Shown here: piece by piece, positions 19,163 to 30,400 of the stretch
How positions within the stretch are numbered: position 1 is the stretch's first letter
Layout of the letters: every line of letters starts with the position of its first letter
NCBI RefSeq assembly: GCF_018278905.1
Contig: NZ_CP046600.1
Coordinates: 2,976,001-3,040,000 of the forward strand
Reading direction: 5' to 3'
DNA: 64,000 nt
Source: Mycobacterium spongiae
Lineage (GTDB): Bacteria > Actinomycetota > Actinomycetes > Mycobacteriales > Mycobacteriaceae
Made by a program: the position numbers and the translations under genes
The notes under the pieces: generated by a model
The model's database searches: none
What the model was told of the DNA's origin: nothing
The model's input: the letters and a program-made list of their open reading frames with translations, nothing else

Positions 19163-21865
19163 GTGCAGCACGACGGCGGCTTCGATCGCGCGGCGCTGTC
19201 GAAGGCGGTCCATGCGCACGGCCGATCCGAGATCTTGGCCGCCCTGAGAACCTCCGCCGACGGGCTGGGTTCCGTGACCGCGGACGCCCGCCTGGCCGAA
19301 GTCGGGCCAAACCGACTATCCGAACCGACGCGCAAACCGGCGATTTTGCGGTTCCTGTCGCACTTCAACAACGTGCTGATCTACATCCTCGTCGGCGCCG
19401 GTGTGTTGAAGGCAATCCTCAACGAGTGGGTGGACTTCGCGGTCATCGTCGCGGTGGCCGTGGTCAACGGCGTCGTTGGCTACCTGCAGGAGGGCAAGGC
19501 CGAGGAAGCGCTCGACTCGATTCGCAACATGCTGTCGCTCGAAGCGCAGGTGCGCCGCGACGGTCATTGGGTCACGGTGGATGCGGAAACGCTGGTCCCT
19601 GGGGACGTGGTCCGCATCAGCTCGGGCGACCGCATCCCAGCCGATATGCGACTGCTGGATGCGAGCAACCTGCGCGTCGAGGAATCGGCGTTGACTGGGG
19701 AATCGGTACCGGCCGCCAAGAGCACCCTGCGTGTCCACCCCGATGCTGGCCTCGGCGATCGAACGTCGATGGTCTATTCGGGAACCATCGTGGCCGCCGG
19801 CACCGGCATTGGCGTCGTGACGGCGACCGGGACCGATACCGAGATCGGTCGCATCCAGTCGATGATGTCCGAGATCGAGGGCATCGACACCCCGCTCACG
19901 CGCAAGCTCGCCGAGTTTGGCCAGCAGCTCGCCGTCGCGATCCTCGGTGTGGCTGCCGTTCTGCTGGTCATCGGACGGTTGATTCACCGGTTCACGGTGG
20001 ACGAACTGATTTCGGCAGCAATCGGTTTCGCTGTGGCCGCCATCCCGGAAGGATTGCCGGCGGTGGTGACGGTGACGCTGGCGCTGGGCGTGCAGCAGAT
20101 GGCACGACGACACGCGATTACTCGCAAGCTCCCCGCGGTCGAGGCCCTCGGATCGGTCAACGTCATCTGCTCCGACAAGACCGGAACACTGACCCAGAAC
20201 GAGATGACCGTGCGCACGGTAGCGACATCGGCCCGGGTGTTCACGGTCACCGGGATCGGCTACCGCCCCGAAGGCGAAATCGAACTCGACGGCGATGCTG
20301 TGTCGATCGAGGACCATCCGGACGTGACGGCGCTCGTTGCCACGCTGGCCCTGTGCAACAACGCGCGACTCACCGAAGCCGATGGTCAGTGGCGGATCGT
20401 CGGCGAGCCGACTGAGGGGGCACTGCGAGCTCTGGCCGAGAAAGCCGACGCCGTGCCCGCCTCGCGACGGCTCGCGGAGTTGCCGTTCGAGTCGGAGAAC
20501 AAATTCATGGCCACGCTCAACGAGGACGCCGAGGGGCACCGGCTGCTCCACCTCAAGGGCGCCCCGGACCGCCTGCTGGACCGCTCCGCCACGCAGCTTC
20601 GCGACGGAGTCGCCGAACCGCTGGACCGAGCGTTCTGGGAATCGCGCATCGACGAACTCAGCGACCGTGGGCTGCGGGTGCTGGCGGCCGCGCGGCTGGA
20701 CGCGGCCGGGGTGGACGGGCCTGTCGACGTCAGCGATGTCGACAGCGGTCTGCAGTTTCTGGGTGTCGTGGGAATCGTCGATCCACCCCGCCCGGAGGCT
20801 GTCGCCGCGATCGCAAAATGTCATACCGCAGGTATCCGGGTGAAGATGATCACCGGTGACCACGCCGGTACCGCTCGTGCGATCGCTCGCGAAATGGGGC
20901 TCACCGCAACTCCTACGCCGCCGGTACTGACCGGGTCCGACCTGCAGGCGATGAGCCAACCGCGGCTGCGCGAGGTCGCCGGCGACGTCGACATCTACGC
21001 CCGCACCAGTCCCGAGGACAAGCTGCGCATTGTCAGCGCGCTGCAGGCCGACGGCAAAGTGGTCGCGATGACCGGCGACGGGGTCAATGACGCACCGGCG
21101 TTGACCCGCGCGGACATCGGTGTCGCGATGGGAATCAAGGGCACTGAAGCCACGAAGGAAGCCGCCGGCATCGTCCTCGCCGACGACAATTTCGCGACCA
21201 TCGAGAGGGCCGTCGAAGAGGGCCGGCGGATCTACGACAACATCCGCAAGTCGGTGCTTTTTCTGTTGCCGACGAATGGCGCTCAGTCACTGGTGATTCT
21301 GGTTGCGGTGCTGTTCGGTTTCGCGTTGCCGCTGGACCCGGTGCAGATCCTGTGGGTGAACATGGTCACGGGGGTGACCTTGTCGTTGGCTTTGGTGTTC
21401 GAGAAGGCCGAGGACCACATCATGGCCCGACCACCACGGCCGGCTGACCGCTCCCTGGTGGCGCCAGCGGATCTGGCGATGATCACCGTGGTGTCGATTC
21501 TGTTGGCCGGTGCCGCGCTGGCGGCGTACTTCCTCACCCGGGCGGCCGGCTATCAGTTGCCGACGGCGCAAACCGCCGCGGTCAACATGCTGGCCCTGGG
21601 CCAGCTCGCCTATCTGCTGAATTGCAGGTTCCTGAGCTCGTCGAGTCTGCGCCCAGCCGTGCTGCGCGGCAACCCGTGGATATGGCGAATGGCGGGTGCG
21701 CTGATCGCGCTGCAGCTGGTGTTCATCTATGCGCCGTTTATGCATACGTGGTTCCATTCGGCGCCGATCACGGTGCGCGGTTGGTCGATCGCGCTGGCGC
21801 TTGCCATCGTGGCTTTCCTGATCATCGAGCTTGCCAAGGCGCTGGGGCGCCGGCTCGGCTACTAG
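19163..21865 (+). CDS. P-type cation-transporting ATPase (P2 type, CtpF-like)
   Basis: A 900-residue P2-type ATPase. In order: N-terminal cation ATPase domain, first membrane pair, actuator domain with TGES (178-181), TM4 with PEGLP (295-299), phosphorylation site SDKTGTLT with Asp338, nucleotide-binding domain, hinge TGDGVNDAP (637-645), and a C-terminal six-helix bundle. The PEGLP motif fits the Ca2+/Na+/K+-type pumps rather than the heavy-metal CPx type. It resembles the M. tuberculosis CtpF class by layout and length, but not closely enough for me to give the symbol. It would use ATP to expel a cation across the plasma membrane. The start is GTG 19163; the ribosome-binding site is weak, so the exact start is uncertain. 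Confidence 0.93.
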   Translation: MQHDGGFDRAALSKAVHAHGRSEILAALRTSADGLGSVTADARLAEVGPNRLSEPTRKPAILRFLSHFNNVLIYILVGAGVLKAILNEWVDFAVIVAVAVVNGVVGYLQEGKAEEALDSIRNMLSLEAQVRRDGHWVTVDAETLVPGDVVRISSGDRIPADMRLLDASNLRVEESALTGESVPAAKSTLRVHPDAGLGDRTSMVYSGTIVAAGTGIGVVTATGTDTEIGRIQSMMSEIEGIDTPLTRKLAEFGQQLAVAILGVAAVLLVIGRLIHRFTVDELISAAIGFAVAAIPEGLPAVVTVTLALGVQQMARRHAITRKLPAVEALGSVNVICSDKTGTLTQNEMTVRTVATSARVFTVTGIGYRPEGEIELDGDAVSIEDHPDVTALVATLALCNNARLTEADGQWRIVGEPTEGALRALAEKADAVPASRRLAELPFESENKFMATLNEDAEGHRLLHLKGAPDRLLDRSATQLRDGVAEPLDRAFWESRIDELSDRGLRVLAAARLDAAGVDGPVDVSDVDSGLQFLGVVGIVDPPRPEAVAAIAKCHTAGIRVKMITGDHAGTARAIAREMGLTATPTPPVLTGSDLQAMSQPRLREVAGDVDIYARTSPEDKLRIVSALQADGKVVAMTGDGVNDAPALTRADIGVAMGIKGTEATKEAAGIVLADDNFATIERAVEEGRRIYDNIRKSVLFLLPTNGAQSLVILVAVLFGFALPLDPVQILWVNMVTGVTLSLALVFEKAEDHIMARPPRPADRSLVAPADLAMITVVSILLAGAALAAYFLTRAAGYQLPTAQTAAVNMLALGQLAYLLNCRFLSSSSLRPAVLRGNPWIWRMAGALIALQLVFIYAPFMHTWFHSAPITVRGWSIALALAIVAFLIIELAKALGRRLGY

Positions 21866-21880
21866 TGCCGACAGCTGATG

Positions 21881-22852
21881 TCAGGGCTCGAGAATCAGTT
21901 TCCCCGTCATGCGGCTGGTCTGGCTGAGACTGTGGGCTTCCTCGGCGCTGGTGAGCGGTAGCTTCTGGGCGATGGACACGTGTAGCTCGCCGGCAGCCAC
22001 GGCGGCCACCAGGGGTTCGAGCCGCGCACCGGTGGGCCTACCCAGAATGGCCTTGGACTTGAATGGCGGCACCAGCACTTGCGCAGCGGCGCTGGGCTTA
22101 TCCCCGGCCACCATGATGTGGCGACCGCGGGAAGCCAGGAGAGCACGACAGCCGGCGCCTGAGTAGCTGCCGACGCAGTCGATGACGACGTGAAAAGGAG
22201 CGTGCGCCTTGGCCTGGGCGAGTGCATCGCCGTGGTTGTAATCGATGACCACGTCCGCCCCCAACCCCGCGACGATCTCCGCGTTTTTCGTCGAGCAAAC
22301 ACCGGCCACGAAGGCGCCTTCCATCTTGCTGATCTGCACTGCCAGCTGGCCCACGCCACCCGAGGCACCCAGCACCAGCACTCGCCGGTCGGCGGGCTGC
22401 GCGTCGCGGATGCGGCCCAAATCTACGACTGCCATCCAGGCGGTGACGGCCCCGACGGGCAAGGCTGCCGCCACCGCGATGTCCACCGTGTCCGGGACGC
22501 GGCACAGCTGGTCCTCGCGAACCAGGACGGTGTCGGCGTAAGAACCCCGCTGGCCGCGGGAGAAGTTGGTGCCACCCACTACCCGGTCACCCGGGGCGGC
22601 GCGTGTCACCTCGGCGCCCACCGCCTCGACCACGCCGGCGAAGTCCACCCCCACGACAACCGGCGGCTTTGGCCCAACCAGCCGTGCCGCCAGCCGCAGC
22701 GGCCCGGAGCTGCGCATTTTCCAATCGACCGGGTTGACCCCGATCGCCTGAACCTTCACCCGGACCTCGCCCTTCTTCGGTTCCGGCGTGGGTAGCTCGA
22801 GGAGTTCGAGTGGGTCTGCGGGATTCCAGGTTCGCTGAGCCATGGCCTTCAT
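21881..22852 (-). CDS. MDR-family NADPH:quinone reductase-like oxidoreductase
   Basis: A 323-residue medium-chain dehydrogenase/reductase. The N-terminal GroES-like domain has IGVNPVDWKMR and PVVVGVDFAGVVEAVG; the Rossmann domain has VLGASGGVGQLAVQI, the NAD(P)H-binding glycine motif. The catalytic-zinc Cys/His set of true alcohol dehydrogenases is not visible, so this is the zinc-free quinone-reductase or enone-reductase branch. ATG 22852 (MKAMAQRTWNP) is chosen because MDR proteins start just before the first beta strand; the frame stays open upstream but without family sequence. It is divergent from the TrpF-like gene across 95 bases and convergent with the ATPase gene (15 bases apart). 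Confidence 0.9.
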   Translation of the reverse strand: MKAMAQRTWNPADPLELLELPTPEPKKGEVRVKVQAIGVNPVDWKMRSSGPLRLAARLVGPKPPVVVGVDFAGVVEAVGAEVTRAAPGDRVVGGTNFSRGQRGSYADTVLVREDQLCRVPDTVDIAVAAALPVGAVTAWMAVVDLGRIRDAQPADRRVLVLGASGGVGQLAVQISKMEGAFVAGVCSTKNAEIVAGLGADVVIDYNHGDALAQAKAHAPFHVVIDCVGSYSGAGCRALLASRGRHIMVAGDKPSAAAQVLVPPFKSKAILGRPTGARLEPLVAAVAAGELHVSIAQKLPLTSAEEAHSLSQTSRMTGKLILEP

Positions 22853-22947
22853 GGCCCCGAGGCTAGTGACACGGCAACGCACCGGGATAGCCAAGGCGTC
22901 ACAAGATGTACGACAACGTCGTCCGATGCAGGTGACAGGATGTTCTG

Positions 22948-23622
22948 GTGGGCAGGGTTCGAACGAAAATCTGCGGAATCGGCACCGCTGAGGATCTCGT
23001 TGCGGCCGTCGACGCAGGCGCCGATGCTGTCGGGCTGATTGTGGGTACGACCCACCACAGCGACGACGAAATCCCCGTCGATCAGGCCCGCGTACTCGCC
23101 GCCTCGGTGCCTGCATTCATCACCATCGTGCTGGTCACCCATCTCGTCGACGGCACTGCGATTCTTGACCTGGCGGAGGCTATCGGTGTCGATACCGTCC
23201 AGGTGCACGGCGAGGTGGATCCCCAGACATTGCGCGATATCTGGGTTCGGCGACGCTCACTGCGAATCATCCGAACGATCCACGTCACTGGCGAGAGTGC
23301 GATCGCCGCGGCGCACGAGGCCCACCGGTGCTGTCATGCGGTGCTCTTGGACACGCGTACCCCATCGCGGCTCGGTGGAACCGGACTAACCCATGATTGG
23401 GCGATCAGCCGGCGCATCGCTGAAGCCCTCCGAAAGGAAGGGCGCGGGGTAATTCTTGCTGGCGGCCTCGACGCCACCAATGTCGCATCAGCCATCAGCG
23501 CCGTGCAGCCCCATGGAGTCGACGCGAACAGCCGGTTGAAGAACACGAATGGACGAAAAGATCCGGCTTCCTGCCGAGCGTTCGTGTGCGCTGCCACGAA
23601 CGCTGCGACCAGCGCCCGCTGA
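22948..23622 (+). CDS. Phosphoribosylanthranilate isomerase (TrpF)-like protein
   Basis: A 224-residue single-domain (beta/alpha)8 protein with the TrpF signature: KICGIGTAEDL near the N-terminus (general-base Cys9), VQVHGE, LLDTRTPSRLGGTG with the general-acid Asp135, GGLDATNV, and a VDANS...GRKD end. TrpF isomerises phosphoribosylanthranilate in tryptophan synthesis. The C-terminal phosphate-binding loop is unusual: where canonical enzymes have S-S-G-V-E, this protein has N194-S195-R196-L197-K198, replacing a phosphate-contact glycine with Arg. Catalysis on the normal substrate is therefore uncertain. Start GTG 22948, with CAGGA at 22936-22940. Mycobacteria usually use the dual-function PriA and lack TrpF, so this copy is extra. 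No trp genes lie nearby. Confidence 0.82.
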   Translation: MGRVRTKICGIGTAEDLVAAVDAGADAVGLIVGTTHHSDDEIPVDQARVLAASVPAFITIVLVTHLVDGTAILDLAEAIGVDTVQVHGEVDPQTLRDIWVRRRSLRIIRTIHVTGESAIAAAHEAHRCCHAVLLDTRTPSRLGGTGLTHDWAISRRIAEALRKEGRGVILAGGLDATNVASAISAVQPHGVDANSRLKNTNGRKDPASCRAFVCAATNAATSAR

Positions 23623-23634
23623 CCACCCTGCACG

Positions 23635-24279
23635 CTACGGCAAACGCAATTCCCGATCGACTTGCTCCAAGAGATGTTTGAGCGCAACATCGTTGGGTAG
23701 GTCGCGGTAGAGGAAATTTCGCAACATCGGCTTGCCGTGAAAATTGATCAGGACACTGGCCGTCCACATCAGGAAAAATTTGGGTTCCACGGGGCGGACC
23801 TTTTTTGCCTCAATGGCGGTGATCAAAAATACCTCGATAGCCTTCGCTGATTCAAGACAGGACTCAAAGTAGTCTCTGGCATTTTCTTCGTGAGCGATGG
23901 CCTCGCGAGCAAGCAATTTAGCGATGTCGGGGTGTCGCTCAAAGAACCGCCAAAGCTGCTCGGCGCTTTGTAGGATCACTTCAACCGGACGGTCAGGGTC
24001 GTCTATCTTTCCGATAGCCAGGTCGCCAAGTGCATCCGCCACTATAGTCATCACTGCGGCATAAAGTTCCATCTTGCCGCCAGGAAAGTGATTATAGACC
24101 GCTGCTGGAGTGATTTCTGAATCCAATGCGATTTGTCGCAGAGATGCGCCATCGAGGCCAAACTCAGCGAAGTGCTGCGCCGCGCTATCGATGAGACGAT
24201 CACGCGTGCGCAGGTTATTGCGCGTGACGTTGACCAAGTTGACTTCCACAATGCTGCTCCGCCCCAGTTGTCGACCCAT
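23635..24279 (-). CDS. TetR/AcrR family transcriptional regulator
   Basis: A 214-residue regulator. The HTH spans roughly residues 25-75 (RDRLIDSAAQHFAEFGLDGA, then the recognition helix in EITPAAVYNHFPGGK). A helical C-terminal domain follows, of the kind that binds acyl-CoA or other hydrophobic ligands; the ligand is unknown. ATG 24279 gives the longest form; an internal start at about residue 10-15 cannot be excluded. Base composition is visibly more A+T-rich than the genes around it. It is convergent with the TrpF-like gene (12 bases between stops), and its upstream neighbour is the tail of the second giant PPE gene, so no target operon is evident. Confidence 0.9.
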   Translation of the reverse strand: MGRQLGRSSIVEVNLVNVTRNNLRTRDRLIDSAAQHFAEFGLDGASLRQIALDSEITPAAVYNHFPGGKMELYAAVMTIVADALGDLAIGKIDDPDRPVEVILQSAEQLWRFFERHPDIAKLLAREAIAHEENARDYFESCLESAKAIEVFLITAIEAKKVRPVEPKFFLMWTASVLINFHGKPMLRNFLYRDLPNDVALKHLLEQVDRELRLP

Positions 24280-24430
24280 ACACCAGCGGTTTAACCAGCG
24301 CTGAGTCGGCGTTCACACAACCCACCCAAATGCTAGCCGAGTTGCTCCGCCTCGCGCGGAGCCGGTGGCGAGCAACCAGGCCGCTGGCACCGAGACACGG
24401 CAACCCACGGACCCACTAGCCGGTGCCGCG

Positions 24431-27400
24431 CTACTCCCGAAGGAAGCCTGAAACGAACGCCGGCGTCGCGAGGCCCAGCGCACCAGCGTTCAACCATCCC
24501 GAAATGGTGTTGCCCACGTTCGCCGCGCCCGAGACCAGCGCGCCGACGTTGAGCAGGCCCGAGAGGTTGGCACCGGAGTTGAAGAAACCCGATGCGCCGC
24601 CGTCGCCGACGTTGAAAAAGCCCGATGAGGGGCCGCCGGTGAAATTGAAGAAGCCTGGGGCTACCGGAATGCCCAACAGCGGCAGGCCGATGAGGCCCTG
24701 GCCATCGCTGCTCGAGAAGAAGCCGTTGGTGAAGCTGCCGGAGATGAATGCTCCGGTATCGAAGTCGCCGGTATTGGCCACACCGGTGTTGAAGTTGCCC
24801 GCGTTGAAATAGCCGGTGTTGGTGCTGCCAGCGTTGAGGCTGCCCGTGTTGAAGTTGCCAACGTTGAGACTGCCCGTATTGACATTGCCAGGGTTGAAGA
24901 AGCCCGTGTTCGCGATGCCGGCGTTCCCGATGCCGAAGTTGCCGGTACCGGAGTTGAAAAAGCCGATGTTGCCGCTGCCGGAGTTGAAGAAGCCGATGTT
25001 GCCGCTGCCCGAGTTGAACAAGCCGAGGTTATTGCTACCGGAGTTCAGCGAGCCGAACCCGATCTGGCCGTTGCCGGTGAGCCCGAAGCCGATGTTGTTG
25101 TCGCCAGTGTTGCCGAAGCCGAAGTTGTTGGTGCCGGTGTTGGCGAAACCGATGTTGTAGCTGCCCGCGTTGGCAAAACCGATGTTGTCGCTGCCTGCGT
25201 TGGCGAAACCGATGTTGTAGCTATCCAGGTTCGCGAAGCCGATGTTGAAGATTCCGTTGTTGGCGACGCCGATGTTGTTGCCGCCGACGTTCACGCCGCC
25301 GATGTTGAGGCTGCCGATGTTTCCGAGGCCGAGGTTGAAGTCGCCGATGTTCGCGCCACCCAGGTTGAAGCCGCCGAGGTTTGCGCTGCCGAAGTTGAGG
25401 CTGCCCTGGTTCGCCAACCCGAAGTTGAGGGTCACGTTGCCCACGGTGTCGAGGAACAAGCCGGCGATGTTGGTGCCGATGTTTCCGATGCCTGCGTTGA
25501 AGGCCGGCGTCGCAAGGTCCAGCGTGCTCGCGTTGGAGAAGCCCGAGATGGTGTTGCCCACGTTCGCCAGACCGGACTGCAGCGCGCCGACGTTGAGAAG
25601 TCCCGAGATCCCCGAGCCCCCGGCGTTGAGGAAGCCCGAAATCCCGGCACCGACGTTGCCGAAGCCAGAGCTGCCGGCACCGAAGTTTCCGAAACCCGAC
25701 GCCGCGCCACTGCCGGTGTTGAAGAATCCCGACGACGGGCCGCTGGTCGAGTTTCCGAATCCCGGGGTTCCCCCGATATCGAATCCGATGGTGACCGGGC
25801 CGAATCCGCCCGTGCCCGCCATCGCAATGTTTTGCGCGACAAGTATGTCGATGGGCGTGACTTGATTGATGTCAATCGTGATGGGGCCGACGTTTTCATC
25901 GACAATAGGTGTCAGGAAGAATTTGATTTTCACCTGGAATGCGGGAATGGTGAAACTATCCGGCGTGCTGAGGGCCACGATGCCGGTGATGGGTATGTTT
26001 ATCGGGATGCTCAGGTCGTACTCATAGGGGATCGTTGGAATCGTCGCCGAGTACGAGAAGCCGACGAGGCCCTGGTTGTCGCCCCTCCAGAAGAACCCGT
26101 TACTCATGTTGCCGGAGATGAAGGCTCCCGTGTTGATATCGCCGGTGTTGGCCACCCCGGTGTTGTAGTCCCCGGTGTTGAGGTAGCCGGTGTTGGAGCT
26201 GCCGGTGTTGAGGCTGCCGGTATTGGAGCTGCCGGTGTTGAAGTTGCCTGTGTTGAAGCTGCCCGGGTTGAAGCTGCCGGTGTTGAAGCTGCCCGCGTTG
26301 CCGACGCCGGTGTTGAGGTCGCCGGGGTTGAACAAGCCCGTGTTGAAGCTGCCCGAGTTTCCAAAGCCCCAGTTGCCGGTGCCCGAGTTGGCGATGCCGA
26401 AGTTGCCGGTGCCGGAGTTGAAAAAGCCGATGTTGCCGCTGCCGGAGTTGAACAAGCCGATGTTATTGCTGCCCGAATTCAGGCCCAGGTCGATCCCCAC
26501 CTGGCCGCTGCCGGTGAGCCCGAACCCGATGTTGTTGTTACCGGTGTTGGCAAAGCCGATGTTGTTGCTGCCGGTGTTGGCGAAGCCGATGTTGTAGTCG
26601 CCCGCATTTCCGAAACCCAAATTATCGCTGCCCAGATTCCCGAACCCGACGTTGTAGCTACCCAGGTTGCCCAAGCCGATATCGAAGATTCCGACGTTCC
26701 CGCCGCCAAGATTGTTGCTGCCCAGGTTCGCCAGGCCAACGTTCAGGGTCGAGGTGGCCGCGCCGCGTAGCAAGCCGGTGATGTTGGTGCCGATGTTGGC
26801 AATACCGGAGCTCAACGCTGGTGTGGCGAGGTCGGCTGTGCTGGTGCCGTAGAAACCTGAGATGGTGTTGCCCACATTGGCCAGGCCCGATCCCAGCGCT
26901 CCGACGTTGAGGAAGCCCGAAATTCCTGCCGCTCCGGAAGCGATATTCCACAAGCCCGAAGCGCCGCCGCCGAAGTTGCCGAAACCCGAGGCGCTACCTG
27001 GACCGGTGTTGAAGAATCCCGACGACGGGCCGCTGGTCGAATTTCCGAAACCCGGCACCCCCGGAATGTCGATGAACGGGATCCTGATCGGGCCGAGTCC
27101 GGCCTGGGCGCTGACATCGATGGCCGTCGTTGGCCCGCCGATAGTGATGTCGAGCGTGGGAACGCTCAGCACGAAGGACGGAACAATGATGGGACCGACA
27201 GGTGGATCGGTATGGACAAAGAAGCCGAACGCGTCCAGCGTGAAATCGATTGCAGGAATGGTGAATTCGTCTACCACGAGGTCGGTGACGCTGCCGGTGA
27301 TCGGTATGTCGATGGGGATAGTGACGTCCAACCGCGCGGGAACCTCCGGAATGGTGATCCCGATGTCGACGCCGATCAGGCCTTGGTTGTCGCCCCGCCA

Positions 27401-30400
27401 GAAGAAGCCGCTACTCGTGTTGCCGGAGATGAACGCGCCAGTGTTGATACTGCCGGTGTTGGCCAGGCCGGTGTTGTAGTGGCCGGCGTTGAAATAGCCG
27501 GTGTTGTAGCTGCCCGAGTTGAGGCCGCCGGTGTTGAAGTCGCCGGTGTTGAAACTTCCGGTGTTGCCGACACCGATATTGCCGACGCCGGTGTTGAGGT
27601 CGCCGGGGTTGAACAAGCCCGTGTTGGCGCTGCCGGCGTTCCCGATGCCGAAGTTGCCGAAACCGGAGTTTGCGAAGCCCCAGTTGCCGGTGCCCGAGTT
27701 GCCGATGCCGACGTTGCCGATGCCCGAGTTGAAGAACCCGATGTTGCCGCTGCCCGAATTGAACAAACCGAGGTTGTCGATACCCGTATTCAGGGCGAGG
27801 TCGAATCCGACCTGACCGTTGCCGGTGAGCCCGAACCCGATGTTGTTGTCGCCGGTGTTGCCAAACCCGATGTTGTTGCTACCTGTGTTGGCAAAGCCGA
27901 TGTTGTAGTCGCCCGCATTCCCGAAGCCCCAGTTGTCGCTGCCCAGATTCCCGAACCCGATGTTGTAGCCACCCAGGTTCCCCAGGCCGATATCGAAGGA
28001 CCCGATGTTTGCGCCGCCGATGTTGTTGCTGCCCAGGTTCGCCAGACCTACGTTCAGGGTTGAGGTAATCGCGCCGCGGAGCAGTCCGGTGATATTGGTG
28101 CCGACGTTGGCGACACCGGAGTTCAAGGCTGGCGTGGCGAGGTCGGCGGTGCTGGTGCCGAAAAGGCCCGAGATGGTGTTGCCCACGTTGGCCACGCCCG
28201 ATCCGAGCGCGCCGACGTTGAGCAGGCCCGAAACGCCGGAGGTTCCAGCGGCGAGGTTCCACATGCCCGAGCTGCCGCCGCCGAAGTTGCCGAAGCCCGA
28301 AGCGCTGCCGGGGCCGGTGTTGAAAAAGCCCGACGACGGACCGCTCGTCGAATTCCCGAAACCCGGGGCCGCCGGGATCTCGAGGAGCGGGATCCTGATG
28401 GGGCCGAGCCCGGCGTTAACGGTGATGTTGATCGCCGTCGTCGGTCCGCCCACGGTGATTGCCGCCGTGGGCAGGGTGATATTGATGTCCGGAATGATGA
28501 TGGGGGTGAACCTGACCTCGGTGTCGGGCGGAGTGGTGATCCGAAAGCCCTCGAGACTGATATCCCCGCCGGCCAGGTTGATCGGTATGTGTATCGGGAT
28601 GTCCACGCCGAAGCTCAGGTCGATTTCGGGAACCGTGAGCGCCACATCCAGGCCAAACAGGCCCTGGTAGTCACCCTGCCACAGGAAACCGTTGCTGTAG
28701 TTGCCGGAGATGAGGGCGCCGGTGTTGATATTGCCCGCGTTGGCCACGCCGGTGTTGTAGTCGCCCACGTTGAGGTAGCCGGTATTGAAGGTGCCGGCGT
28801 TCAAACTGCCCGTGTTGAAACTGCCGATATTGAAACTGCCGGTGTTGAAGCTGCCCGGGTTGAAGCTGCCGGTGTTGAGGTCGCCGGCGTTGAACAGGCC
28901 CGTGTTGGTGCTGCCGGAGTTGGCGATGCCGAAGTTGCCGGTGCCGGAGTTGAAGAAGCCGACGTTGCCGCTGCCCGAGTTGAACAAGCCGATGTTGTTG
29001 CTGCCGGAGTTCAGGCTGCCGAACCCGACCTGGCCGTTGCCGGTGAGCCCGATGCCGATGTTGTTGTCGCCGGTGTTGGCAAAGCCGATGTTGAAGTTGC
29101 CCGCGTTGGCGAAGCCCAGGTTGTCGCCGCCGGAGTTGGCAAAGCCGGTGTTGTAGTCGCCCAGGTTTGAGAATCCGATGTTGTCGCTACCGAAGTTTCC
29201 GAAGCCGATGTTGTAGCTGCCGAGGTTTGAATAACCAAGATTGAAGATTCCGCTGTTTGCGGCGCCGAAGTTGTTGGCGCCAACGTTTCCGATGCCCACG
29301 TTGAGATCGCCGACGTTGCCCAAGCCGAGGTTGACGGCGGTGGCAGCCGTACTGTCACGCAGCCAACCGGCGATGTCGGTGCCGATGTTTCCGACGCCCG
29401 AGATGACGGCAGGCGTGCCGAGGTTTGCCGTGCTCACATTGAGGACACCCGAGACGATGGTGCCCAGGTTTGCCAGGCCCGAGATTGCCGAGCTTTGCAG
29501 GGCGACGTTCAACAAGCCGGAGCTGTTGGCGCCGAAGTTGCCGAAGCCGGAGGTGCTGCCGATACCCGTGTTGAAGAAGCCCGAAGAGGGGTTGGCGGTG
29601 AAGTTCCCAAATCCCGGGGCCGCCGGGATGCCGATCAGTGGGATCCTGATGGAACCCCCGGCAGTGATATCGATCGCGGTATCCGCCCCCCCAATTGCGA
29701 CCGTCGCCGTGGGACCGAGAATCGTGATCGCCGGGACGGAAATGGGGCCGAGGTGAGCGCGCAGGAGGCCGAACGTCAAGAGGATATCGTCGGTTTCCGG
29801 AATCGTGAAGGGCACGAGGGCGATGCTGCCGGTTGTAAGGGTGATTGGAATGTCGAGGGGAACATTCACGTTCAGGCTCACCGGAAGGGGTATGTCGATC
29901 GCGGCATCCAGGCCGATCAGGCCCTGGTAGTCACCGGTCGAAAAGATGCCGTTGCTATAGCTGCCGGAGATGAAAGCGCCGGTGCCAACGTCACCGGTAT
30001 TTGCCAAGCCGGTGTTGTAGTTACCCGGGTTGAAGTAGCCCGTGTTGAAGCTGCCCGGGTTCAAGCCGCCCGTGTTGGTGTTGCCGGTGTTCAGGCTGCC
30101 GGTGTTGGTGTTGCCCGGGTTGAGGCTGCCCGTGTTGAGGTCGCCGGGGTTGAACAAACCCGTATTGATGTTGCCGGCGTTTCCGATGCCGAAGTTGCCC
30201 GTGCCGGAGTTTCCGATGCCGAAATTCCCGGTGCCCGAGTTGAAGAAGCCGACGTTGCCGCTGCCGGAGTTGAACAAGCCGATGTTGTTGCTGCCGGAGT
30301 TGAAGCTGCCGAACCCGACCTGGCCGTCGCCGGTGAGGCCAATGCCAATATTGCCGCTCCCGGTATTGGCGAAACCAAGATTGCTGTTGCCGGCGTTGGC

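Noticed and set aside
19316..20959. 547-codon antisense frame over the P-type ATPase
   Set aside because: The ATPase motifs are intact on the plus strand; the antisense product is Arg/His/Gln-rich noise.
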